Below are positions 1 to 6,381 of a stretch of 7,114 nucleotides of DNA, piece by piece. The position numbers were made by a program, and so were the translations under genes. Numbering within the stretch: the first letter of the stretch is position 1; each line of letters starts with the position of its first letter. The DNA is from Clostridia bacterium (GTDB lineage Bacteria; Bacillota; Clostridia; Christensenellales; Borkfalkiaceae). The notes beneath the pieces are model-generated. The model searched no databases. It was not told the origin of the DNA and saw only the letters and a program-made list of their open reading frames with translations. The stretch covers positions 1 to 7,114 of the forward strand of contig JAFOHH010000243.1 in NCBI GenBank assembly GCA_017421905.1, given 5' to 3'.

Positions 1-20
1 GTCGTTTTTTATTTTTCTGC

Positions 21-1187
21 TTACAAATACTTTTTCAAGTCGTTTACGCGGTCCAGCTGTTCCCAAGTAAAGCCTTCTCTGCCAAAGTGGCCGTAAGCGG
101 CGGTTTTCTTGTAAACGGGTTTTCTTAAATCGAGCGTTTTAATAATGGAAGCGGGGCGGAGGTCAAATTCCTTTGCAATAATTTCGGAAATTTCTTCATC
201 CGAAAGTACGCCCGTGCCGTGCGTATTTACAAAAAGGGAAACGGGCTTTGCCACGCCGATTGCATAAGCAACTTCCAGCGTGCATTCCTTTGCGAGGCCT
301 GCCGCAACCACGTTTTTGCAGATGTAACGCGCCATATACGCCGCGCTGCGGTCTACCTTGGTGGGGTCTTTACCGGAGAACGCGCCGCCGCCGTGGGGGC
401 ACATGCCGCCGTAGGTATCTACGATAATTTTTCTACCCGTAAGGCCGGTATCGCCTTTCGGTCCGCCAATTTCAAATCTGCCCGTGGGGTTGATGAAATA
501 TTTGGTGTTTTCGTCTAAATACTCGGCGGGGATAACCGCGTCGATAACTTCCTTTTTTACCGCCGCGCGCAGCGTTTGCATATCTACCTCGGGCGAGTGC
601 TGGGTGGAAACGACCACGGTGTCTACACGGGTAGGAACGCCGTCGTTATACTCCACGGTAACTTGCGATTTTCCGTCCGGACGGAGGAAGGGGAGCAAGC
701 CGTTTTTTCTTACCTCGGTAAGGCGCAGGGTAAGCTTGTGAGAAAGCACGAGGGGGAGGGGCATATATTCGGGCGTTTCGCAGGTAGCGTAGCCAAACAT
801 CATGCCTTGGTCGCCCGCACCGATTTGGTCTGCCGCATCGCCGCCGTTTTTCTTTTCCAAAGAATTATCTACGCCAAGGGCGATATCCGCACTTTGCTCG
901 TTAATGTTGGTAATTACGGCGCAGGTATCTGCGTCAAAGCCGTATTTCGCGCGGTCGTAACCGATTTCGCGCACGGTGTTTCTTACGATGTTTTGAATAT
1001 CTACGTAGGTAGAAGTAGTAATTTCGCCCATAACGTAAACGAGGCCGGTTGCTACCGTCGTTTCGCAAGCTACGCGGGCGTTGGGGTCTTTTTCAATAAT
1101 GGCGTCGAGCACCGCGTCGGAAATCTGATCGCAAATTTTATCGGGATGTCCTTCGGTTACGCTTTCGCTAGTAAAAAATTTCTTCAT
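21..1187 (-). CDS. metK: S-adenosylmethionine synthetase
   Basis: Makes S-adenosylmethionine from ATP and methionine, releasing phosphate and pyrophosphate; a cytosolic enzyme, usually a homotetramer, supplying the cell's methyl donor. The 388-residue product has the usual family length and is intact. Visible motifs are the N-terminal GHPDK (residues 13-17; H14 and D16 are expected ATP/Mg ligands), the first family signature GAGDQG (123-128), the [13 protein letters not shown] segment (241-253) and the second signature GGGAFSGKD (266-274), the phosphate-binding loop. The start at 1187 was chosen over a TTG nine codons upstream (1214): it begins with the family-typical [10 protein letters not shown], has AGAGG seven bases upstream (1195-1199), and the TTG falls inside the -10 box and so would not be transcribed. 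The gene is transcribed alone, divergently from secA. The stop is TAA, and only 20 bases beyond it are visible, with no terminator seen. Identity is essentially certain. Confidence 0.98.
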   Translation of the reverse strand: MKKFFTSESVTEGHPDKICDQISDAVLDAIIEKDPNARVACETTVATGLVYVMGEITTSTYVDIQNIVRNTVREIGYDRAKYGFDADTCAVITNINEQSADIALGVDNSLEKKNGGDAADQIGAGDQGMMFGYATCETPEYMPLPLVLSHKLTLRLTEVRKNGLLPFLRPDGKSQVTVEYNDGVPTRVDTVVVSTQHSPEVDMQTLRAAVKKEVIDAVIPAEYLDENTKYFINPTGRFEIGGPKGDTGLTGRKIIVDTYGGMCPHGGGAFSGKDPTKVDRSAAYMARYICKNVVAAGLAKECTLEVAYAIGVAKPVSLFVNTHGTGVLSDEEISEIIAKEFDLRPASIIKTLDLRKPVYKKTAAYGHFGREGFTWEQLDRVNDLKKYL

Positions 1188-1213
1188 ATCAGTACCTCTT
1201 TTTGTTCGTTTCA

Positions 1214-1242
1214 ATTATAAAGCAAAGCGGAGATATTGTCAA
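1214..1242 (-). promoter_or_regulatory. metK promoter (sigma-A type, perfect consensus)
   Basis: Read on the minus strand, TTGACA (1242-1237) is followed by a 17-base spacer and TATAAT (1219-1214). Both hexamers and the spacer match the housekeeping consensus exactly. The predicted transcription start is near 1207, giving a leader of about 20 bases that contains only the ribosome binding site AGAGG (1195-1199). This supports the metK start at 1187. The transcription start is inferred. Confidence 0.88.
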
Positions 1243-1308
1243 GAAAAACGGGGCTGTATTCTTTTGGGAGGAAAGAAAAAGCCGATAAAGGCTCGTTTCG
1301 GGCTTAAA

Positions 1309-1329
1309 AACTTCCCCGCAGGGGAAATT
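1309..1329 (-). terminator. Possible minus-strand terminator hairpin
   Basis: On the minus strand this folds as AATTTCCCC, loop TGC, GGGGAAGTT (nine pairs, one of them a U-G wobble), followed by further T residues. On the plus strand the wobble becomes a C-A mismatch, leaving six contiguous pairs with no T tract. The asymmetry points to action on minus-strand RNA, perhaps stopping antisense transcription from secA before the metK promoter. The triloop is tight and the T tract short, so this is tentative. Confidence 0.35.
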
Positions 1330-1331
1330 CG

Positions 1332-1344
1332 GCAAAAATTTTGC
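1332..1344. repeat. Short perfect palindrome in the divergent region
   Basis: GCAAAA, a single central A, then TTTTGC forms a perfect six-base inverted repeat about 40 bases upstream of the secA -35 box. It could be a regulator-binding site, but palindromes of this size arise easily in A/T-rich DNA and no family-specific operator is recognised. Confidence 0.25.
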
Positions 1345-1383
1345 AAAAAAGGCGGGAAAAGAGCAAAAGCAGGGCGCAGGCGT

Positions 1384-1412
1384 TTTACTTTTTTTGCTTT
1401 TTGCGGTATAAT
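1384..1412 (+). promoter_or_regulatory. secA promoter (sigma-A type)
   Basis: TTTACT (1384-1389, four of six matches to TTGACA) is separated by 17 bases from a perfect TATAAT (1407-1412). The predicted transcription start is near 1419, leaving about 25 bases of leader with the ribosome binding site GGAGG at 1427-1431. This promoter probably drives secA and prfB, with some readthrough into tsaD and the epimerase gene. Confidence 0.78.
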
Positions 1413-1426
1413 AAAAGGGATAAAAT

Positions 1427-1431
1427 GGAGG
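1427..1431 (+). promoter_or_regulatory. secA ribosome binding site, long spacing
   Basis: GGAGG is followed by a 12-base gap to the ATG at 1444, longer than the usual 5-9 bases. No other start codon lies in between in the secA frame, and this ATG gives the family-typical start MGLFSYLAG, so the start is kept despite the spacing. Confidence 0.7.
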
Positions 1432-1443
1432 AATAGCGAATTT

Positions 1444-4149
1444 ATGGGACTATTTTCTTATCTTGCCGGCGGAGAAAATCGCCGCAACTTAAAACAATTG
1501 ACGAAAATTGCAGACCAGGTTCTTGCATTAGAAGAAAAATACGCCGCCCTTTCGGAAGAAGAATTAAAGGGACAAACGGCGGTTTTAAAAGCCCGCCTTG
1601 CGGAAATTAAAGAGGCGCAATCCAAAACCAAAAAGGGCGTAAACGAAAGCGACGCGTTAGACGCAATTTTGCCCGACGCCTTTGCCGTTGTAAGAGAGGC
1701 GGCTTGGCGCGTTTTGAAAATGCGCCATTTCAAGGAGCAAATTATCGGCGGTATCGCCCTGCACCAAGGCCGCGTTGCCGAAATGAAAACGGGCGAAGGT
1801 AAAACGCTTACCTCCACCCTCCCCGCATACTTAAACGCCCTTGCGGAAAAAGGCGTGCATATCGTTACCGTAAACGAATACCTCGCCACGCGCGACGCCG
1901 AATGGATGGGTAAAATTTACCGCTATCTCGGCCTTACCGTAGGCGTAATTACGCACGATATGGACGAAGACGCCAAGCGCGATTCTTACCGCCGCGACAT
2001 TACCTACGGTACGAATAACGAAATGGGCTTTGACTACTTGCGCGATAATTTAAAAACCACTCTTGCTGCAATGCTGCAACGCCCCTTGCATTTTGCCATC
2101 GTCGACGAAGTGGACTCCATTTTAATCGACGAAGCGAGAACGCCGCTTATCATTTCCGGCAAAGGCGGAAAGAGCAGCGAAATGTATCTTTCGGCAAATA
2201 AATTCGTAAAAACGTTAAAGGCAGACGTAGACTTTACCGTAGATATTAAAGAAAAATCGGTACAAATTACCGAAGAAGGCTCGGAAAAGGCAGAACGCTT
2301 CTTCCACCTCGATAACCTCGGCGATATTGAAAACGCCGACCTCAACCACCACTTGCAACAAGCCTTAAAGGCGCACTACATTTTCAAGCGCGATAACGAT
2401 TACGTCGTTTCCGATGGCGAAATTATCATCGTAGACGAATTTACCGGCCGTCTTATGATCGGTAGACGTTACAGCGAGGGCTTGCACCAAGCCATCGAAG
2501 CAAAGGAAAACGTGCCCATTCGCAACGAAAATAAAACCTTTGCAACCATCACCTTCCAAAATTACTTCCGCTTGTATCATAAGCTTTCCGGTATGACGGG
2601 TACTGCTAAAACGGAAGAAGAGGAATTCCGCAGCATTTACGGCTTAGACGTAGTGGAAATTCCCACCCACCTTGCCGTACAGCGCGTGGATATGCCCGAC
2701 CGCATTTACAGCACGATAAAGGGTAAACAAAAAGCCATTGTAGAAGAAATCGTACAACGCCACAAAACGGGTCAGCCCGTGCTCGTGGGTACGATTACCG
2801 TAGAAAAGTCGGAAGAGCTTTCTAAACTGCTCGTGGGAAGAGGCATTCGCCACAACGTGTTAAACGCTAAAAACCACCAAAGAGAAGCAGAAATCGTTGC
2901 GCAGGCAGGCCGTTTGGGCGCAGTTACCATTGCCACCAACATGGCGGGCCGTGGTACGGATATTTTGCTGGGCGGCAACCCCGAATATATGGCAAAAAGC
3001 CGTTTGCGTGCCAAGGGCATCGATAACGCGCTTATCGAGCTTGCCACCTCCTTTATTGCCGATATCGGCGAAGAAGGCCAAAAGGTAAGAGAAGAATATA
3101 ACGCCCTTTACAGCGAATTTAAAAAGCAAACGGATGCGGAAAAGGAACAGGTAAAAGAGGCGGGCGGCCTTTGCATCATCGGCTCGGAGCGTCACGAATC
3201 GCGCCGTATCGATAACCAGCTGCGCGGCCGTAGCGGACGTCAAGGCGACCCCGGTAACTCGGTATTCTTTATTTCGCTAGAGGACGACCTTGCAAAACGC
3301 TTTGGCGGCGAACGCTTGCAATCCATTTACAACGTGTTTAAGGTACAGGAGGACGAATGCCTGCAAAGCGGCATGCTTTCCCGTTCCATCGAAAACGCGC
3401 AAAAGAACATCGAAGGCAAAAACTTTGGTATTCGCCGTCAGGTGCTGGAATACGACAACGTTATGAACACCCAACGCGCCGTTATTTATAAAGAACGCGC
3501 CAAGGTGTTAAAGGGCGAAAACGTGCACGAGGATATTTTAAAGCTGATCCCCGACTACGTTACCGCAACCCTTGCAGAGGGTGCAGACCTCGGCGAAATG
3601 CCTTCTACTTGGGAAGTAGATCGCTTAAACAAAGTAATTGAGGATAAACTCCTTCCGCGTGGAACGGAATTTATCACCGAAGAAATGTGCACGAATTACA
3701 GCGCGGAAACCATCACCAAAAAGGTGCTCGAGGCAACGATTGCCGCCTACGAGGAAAAAATTGAGCAGTATAAGCAAGACGGCTTCGATTACTACGAATT
3801 CGAACGCCAAGTAATGCTGAAAACGGTAGATAATAAGTGGATTGACCACATCGACGATATGGATCAGCTCCGCCGCGGCATCGGCTTCCGTGCATACGGT
3901 AACGAAGATCCCGTTATCGCCTATAAGCGCGAGGGCTACGCGATGTTCGACGCGCTTATCGAAAGCATCCAAACGGATACCATTCGCCTTTTACTGAAGG
4001 CAGAATTGAAAAAGGCCGTAGAAAAGCCCAAGCAAGATCCCGCCCTTTCCGGCGGCGGCATTCACCGTGCGGCGGCAAAAATCGGCAGAAACGATCCCTG
4101 CCCCTGCGGTAGCGGTAAAAAGTATAAGGATTGCTGCGGCAGAAAGTAA
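1444..4149 (+). CDS. secA: Protein translocase ATPase subunit SecA
   Basis: The ATP-driven motor that pushes unfolded preproteins through the SecYEG channel; cytosolic and peripheral to the inner membrane. The 901-residue product is intact. Domains in order: NBD1 with FKEQ (96-99), Walker A MKTGEGKT (114-121) and Walker B DEVDSILIDEART (221-233); the preprotein cross-linking domain; NBD2 starting near SGMTGT (382-387), with TNMAGRGTD (498-506) and the arginine-finger region GSERHESRRID to RSGRQGDPG (580-604); helical scaffold and wing (YDNVMNTQR; DNKWIDHIDDMDQLRRGI); and a short linker to a zinc-binding tail with C886, C888, C897 and C898, which binds SecB or ribosomes in known SecAs. It is longer than Bacillus SecA (about 840) because of extra residues near 54-70 and an insert at about 513-571 in NBD2. 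An upstream TTG at 1264 is in frame but precedes the promoter. It is followed 50 bases later by prfB. Only one secA is seen; SecA2 is unlikely given the complete tail. Confidence 0.98.
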   Translation: MGLFSYLAGGENRRNLKQLTKIADQVLALEEKYAALSEEELKGQTAVLKARLAEIKEAQSKTKKGVNESDALDAILPDAFAVVREAAWRVLKMRHFKEQIIGGIALHQGRVAEMKTGEGKTLTSTLPAYLNALAEKGVHIVTVNEYLATRDAEWMGKIYRYLGLTVGVITHDMDEDAKRDSYRRDITYGTNNEMGFDYLRDNLKTTLAAMLQRPLHFAIVDEVDSILIDEARTPLIISGKGGKSSEMYLSANKFVKTLKADVDFTVDIKEKSVQITEEGSEKAERFFHLDNLGDIENADLNHHLQQALKAHYIFKRDNDYVVSDGEIIIVDEFTGRLMIGRRYSEGLHQAIEAKENVPIRNENKTFATITFQNYFRLYHKLSGMTGTAKTEEEEFRSIYGLDVVEIPTHLAVQRVDMPDRIYSTIKGKQKAIVEEIVQRHKTGQPVLVGTITVEKSEELSKLLVGRGIRHNVLNAKNHQREAEIVAQAGRLGAVTIATNMAGRGTDILLGGNPEYMAKSRLRAKGIDNALIELATSFIADIGEEGQKVREEYNALYSEFKKQTDAEKEQVKEAGGLCIIGSERHESRRIDNQLRGRSGRQGDPGNSVFFISLEDDLAKRFGGERLQSIYNVFKVQEDECLQSGMLSRSIENAQKNIEGKNFGIRRQVLEYDNVMNTQRAVIYKERAKVLKGENVHEDILKLIPDYVTATLAEGADLGEMPSTWEVDRLNKVIEDKLLPRGTEFITEEMCTNYSAETITKKVLEATIAAYEEKIEQYKQDGFDYYEFERQVMLKTVDNKWIDHIDDMDQLRRGIGFRAYGNEDPVIAYKREGYAMFDALIESIQTDTIRLLLKAELKKAVEKPKQDPALSGGGIHRAAAKIGRNDPCPCGSGKKYKDCCGRK

Positions 4150-4188
4150 TTTTGCCGTAACCAACTTGCGCCATCTTTCACGCAAAAA

Positions 4189-4194
4189 AGAGGA
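4189..4194 (+). promoter_or_regulatory. prfB ribosome binding site
   Basis: AGAGGA ends five bases before the ATG at 4200, which fixes the prfB start. The rest of the 50-base secA-prfB gap (4150-4199) shows no T-rich terminator and no clear promoter, so the two genes are probably cotranscribed. Confidence 0.8.
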
Positions 4195-4199
4195 ACTGT

Positions 4200-5297
4200 A
4201 TGATTAAAGTAGACGAATATCAAATGAGAATCCGCGACCTGCGCAAGCTGCTGGACGAAACGGCAGGCGCGCTGGATATTGAAACGCTGCGCAATAAGCT
4301 GCAAACGCTCCGCACCGAGCAAGAAAAGCCCGAGGTATGGCAGGATTTGGAAAAATCCAAGCAAATCGGCAGAGAAATCAGCGTTTTAGAAAGCAAAATC
4401 GGCGGATTTGATAAAACGGCGTCGAGCATTGAAGATTCCGACGCCATGCTGCAGCTTATTTTAGAGGAAAACGACGAGAGTATGGTCGAAGAGCTGGATG
4501 GCGAGCTGCAAAAGGCAGAAGAGGATATGGAGCAAATGCGCATCCGCTCTCTTCTCCGCGGCAAGTACGATGCAAACGACGCTATTATGACTCTGCACTC
4601 CGGCGCGGGCGGTACGGAAGCTTGCGACTGGACGGAAATGCTTTACCGTATGTATATGATGTACTGCGATAAAAAGGGCTATAAGCTGGAAGAGCTTGAC
4701 CGCTTAGACGGCGACGAGGCAGGCATTAAATCGGTAACCTTTACCGTTTCGGGCGTAAACGCTTACGGCTATTTAAAGGCGGAAAAGGGCGTACACCGCT
4801 TGGTGCGTATTTCCCCCTTCGATTCTAACGCGCGCCGCCAAACCTCCTTTTCTTCGGTAGAAGTCATCCCCGAAATTGAAGAGGACAACGAAATTAAAAT
4901 TTCCCCGGACGAGCTTAAGGTAGATACCTACCGTTCTTCGGGCGCGGGCGGTCAGCACGTCAATAAAACGGAATCGGCAATCCGCATTACCCACCTCCCC
5001 ACGGGTATTATCGTCGCTTGCCAAAACGAGCGCAGCCAAATTCAAAACCGCGAACGCGCTATGAAAATGCTCATATCTAAGCTGATTGAAAAGCGCGAGG
5101 CAGACCGCCTTGCTACCGAGCAGAGCATTAAGGGCGAAATTAAAAAAATCGAATGGGGCAGCCAAATCCGCAGTTACGTATTCTGTCCGTATACCATGGT
5201 AAAAGACCACAGAACGGGCTGTGAAACGGCAGACGTACAAGGCGTTATGGACGGCAACGTCGAACCCTTTATCGTAGACTATCTCAAAAAATCTTAA
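4200..5297 (+). CDS. prfB: Peptide chain release factor 2 (RF2)
   Basis: Recognises UGA and UAA stop codons in the ribosomal A site and triggers release of the finished protein. At 365 residues it is full length and keeps E. coli numbering. An N-terminal coiled helical region (about 1-105) leads into the release domain. The codon-recognition tripeptide is SPF (205-207), which marks RF2 rather than RF1 (PxT). The catalytic GGQ is at 250-252 within SGAGGQHVNKTESA; Q252 is the expected PrmC methylation site. Residue 246 is Ser, as in fully active RF2s, not the Thr of E. coli K-12. The notable point is the absence of the usual in-frame UGA near codon 26: the stretch reads GCG CTG GAT through the place where most bacteria carry CUU UGA C, so no +1 frameshift is needed and the classic RF2 feedback loop is absent. 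It lies 50 bases after secA, a pairing common in Bacillota. The TAA stop is followed closely by a hairpin. Confidence 0.97.
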   Translation: MIKVDEYQMRIRDLRKLLDETAGALDIETLRNKLQTLRTEQEKPEVWQDLEKSKQIGREISVLESKIGGFDKTASSIEDSDAMLQLILEENDESMVEELDGELQKAEEDMEQMRIRSLLRGKYDANDAIMTLHSGAGGTEACDWTEMLYRMYMMYCDKKGYKLEELDRLDGDEAGIKSVTFTVSGVNAYGYLKAEKGVHRLVRISPFDSNARRQTSFSSVEVIPEIEEDNEIKISPDELKVDTYRSSGAGGQHVNKTESAIRITHLPTGIIVACQNERSQIQNRERAMKMLISKLIEKREADRLATEQSIKGEIKKIEWGSQIRSYVFCPYTMVKDHRTGCETADVQGVMDGNVEPFIVDYLKKS

Positions 5298-5306
5298 GTG
5301 GAGAAT

Positions 5307-5331
5307 AAAAGCCGCCAAACGGCGGCTTTTT
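5307..5331 (+). terminator. Intrinsic terminator-like hairpin between prfB and tsaD
   Basis: AAAAGCCGCC (5307-5316), loop AAAC (5317-5320) and GGCGGCTTTT (5321-5330) form a ten-pair stem ending in a run of five T (5327-5331). It starts ten bases after the prfB stop and ends nine bases before the tsaD ATG. It should end much of the secA-prfB transcript. The short T run suggests incomplete termination, which would let tsaD be read through. Its position also lets it act on tsaD translation (see findings). Confidence 0.8.
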
Positions 5332-5340
5332 GCTATACGT

Positions 5341-6381
5341 ATGGCAGAAAAATTGACAAAAGACGTATATATTTTGGGTGTGGAATCCTCCTGCGACGAA
5401 ACCGCCGTTTCGGTAGTAAAAAACGGCAGGGAAATCCTTTCGGACGCCATTTTATCTTCTTGCACGGAGCATATTCCCTTTGGCGGCGTCGTGCCGGAAA
5501 TAGCCAGCCGCGCCCATACCACGGCTATCGATATGGCGTTAGACCGCGCCCTAAAAGAGGCAGGCGTTACCCTGCAGGATATCGATGCGATTGCCGTAAC
5601 CTACGGCGCGGGACTACTGGGTGCGCTCCTTGTGGGCGTTTCTTACGCAAAGGCCCTTGCTTACGCCGAGCATAAGCCGCTCATTGCCGTAAATCATATT
5701 CGGGGGCACATTGCGGCGGGCTATCTCAATTCCGACCTAAAACCCCCCTTTATTACGCTGCTGACCAGCGGCGGCCATACCGCAATCGTACAGGTGGACG
5801 ACTATACGCATATGAAGGTGCTTGGCTCTACCCGTGACGACGCGGTGGGAGAAGCCTTTGATAAAGTTGCGCGCGTGCTTGGCATTCCTTACCCGGGCGG
5901 TCCGGGCGTGCAAAAGGCGGCAGAAGCAGGGCAAAACGTAATTCCCCTCCCCAAAATGTTAAAGGGCGACCACAGCTACGATTTCAGCTACAGCGGCTTA
6001 AAAACGGCGGTTGTAAACTATTGCCATAATTTAACGCAGGCGGGAAAAGAGCTCCCCGTTAGCGATATTGCTTGTTCCTTTCAAACGGCGGCGTGCGACG
6101 TTCTCGTTGAAAAAACGGTAAAGGCGATAAAGGAAACGGGCTATACCACCGTTTCTATGGGCGGCGGCGTTGCGGCAAACGATTATCTCCGCCGTAAAAT
6201 GCAGCAGGCGGCAAAAAAATATCGCTTTCAGCTCTACGCTCCCGAAAAACGCCTTTGCACCGATAACGGCGCAATGATCGCCGCAGAAGGCTATTTGCAA
6301 TACGTTTATACCGATCATAGAGCAGGGCTGGACTTAAACGCCTCTGCAACCATTCCCGATTTTATAAAGGAGTACGTATGA
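5341..6381 (+). CDS. tsaD: tRNA N6-adenosine threonylcarbamoyltransferase (t6A synthesis)
   Basis: Transfers the threonylcarbamoyl group from threonylcarbamoyl-AMP to A37 of ANN-decoding tRNAs, normally in a complex with TsaB and TsaE, neither of which is in this window. The 346-residue protein is intact and belongs to the Kae1/Qri7/YgjD (ASKHA-fold) family. Visible are the N-terminal LGVESSCDETAVSVV strand and phosphate loop (about 12-26), the metal-binding NHIRGH with H119 and H123 (118-123), the nucleotide-loop TSGGHT (142-147), FSYSGLKTAV, MGGGVAAND and CTDNGAMIA with the third metal ligand D308. The start at 5341 is the first possible one in frame and gives eight extra residues relative to E. 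coli; internal TTG codons at 5353 and 5374 have no better ribosome binding site. Unlike its neighbours it has no Shine-Dalgarno in the preceding 10 bases, which belong to the end of a terminator-like hairpin. Its TGA stop overlaps the next gene's ATG. Older annotations call this family O-sialoglycoprotein endopeptidase (Gcp), an outdated name. Confidence 0.97.
   Translation: MAEKLTKDVYILGVESSCDETAVSVVKNGREILSDAILSSCTEHIPFGGVVPEIASRAHTTAIDMALDRALKEAGVTLQDIDAIAVTYGAGLLGALLVGVSYAKALAYAEHKPLIAVNHIRGHIAAGYLNSDLKPPFITLLTSGGHTAIVQVDDYTHMKVLGSTRDDAVGEAFDKVARVLGIPYPGGPGVQKAAEAGQNVIPLPKMLKGDHSYDFSYSGLKTAVVNYCHNLTQAGKELPVSDIACSFQTAACDVLVEKTVKAIKETGYTTVSMGGGVAANDYLRRKMQQAAKKYRFQLYAPEKRLCTDNGAMIAAEGYLQYVYTDHRAGLDLNASATIPDFIKEYV
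6367..6372 (+). promoter_or_regulatory. Epimerase ribosome binding site inside tsaD
   Basis: AAGGAG, five bases before the ATG at 6378, lies within the last tsaD codons. Together with the ATGA overlap it indicates translation coupled to tsaD, and it fixes the start of the downstream gene. Confidence 0.85.

Larger units (their letters stand above)
1243..1383. other. Non-coding middle of the divergent metK-secA region
   Basis: About 140 bases lie between the two promoters. No convincing gene is present. The secA frame happens to be open through it, but it is upstream of the secA promoter and encodes a low-complexity Lys/Arg-rich stretch. The visible structure consists of several short inverted repeats: AAGCC (1279-1283) with GGCTT (1301-1305), the hairpin at 1309-1329, and the palindrome at 1332-1344. 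Their role is unknown. There is room for an operator, a minus-strand terminator or a minor upstream secA promoter, but none is demonstrated. Confidence 0.5.

Noticed and set aside
1188..1214. Nine-residue extension of MetK from a TTG at 1214
   Set aside because: The TTG overlaps the metK -10 box and would precede the transcription start; the ATG at 1187 has a proper AGAGG site and the family-typical start.
576..1220. Long plus-strand open frame (214 codons) opposite metK
   Set aside because: It is an antisense shadow of metK; it has no family features, and metK is unambiguous on the other strand.
1236..1262. Possible second plus-strand promoter (TTGTCA and TATTCT)
   Set aside because: The spacer is only 15 bases and the -10 match is four of six; the first hexamer looks good mainly because it overlaps the near-palindromic metK -35 box.
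1264..1443. In-frame 60-residue N-terminal extension of SecA from a TTG at 1264
   Set aside because: It lies upstream of the promoter at 1384-1412, is low-complexity Lys/Arg-rich, has no ribosome binding site before the TTG, and SecA proteins normally begin at the MGLFSYL-like segment at 1444.
4166..4185. Hairpin TTGCG/CGCAA between secA and prfB as a terminator
   Set aside because: Only five pairs with a ten-base loop, followed by A residues rather than T; the genes are probably cotranscribed.
5353..5375. TTGACA within the start of tsaD as a promoter
   Set aside because: No -10 hexamer is present at 16-18 bases spacing; the TATATATT run is too close.
4773..5522. Long minus-strand open frame (249 codons) opposite prfB and tsaD
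   Set aside because: It spans two clear plus-strand genes and the hairpin between them and shows no recognisable domain, consistent with codon-bias shadowing.
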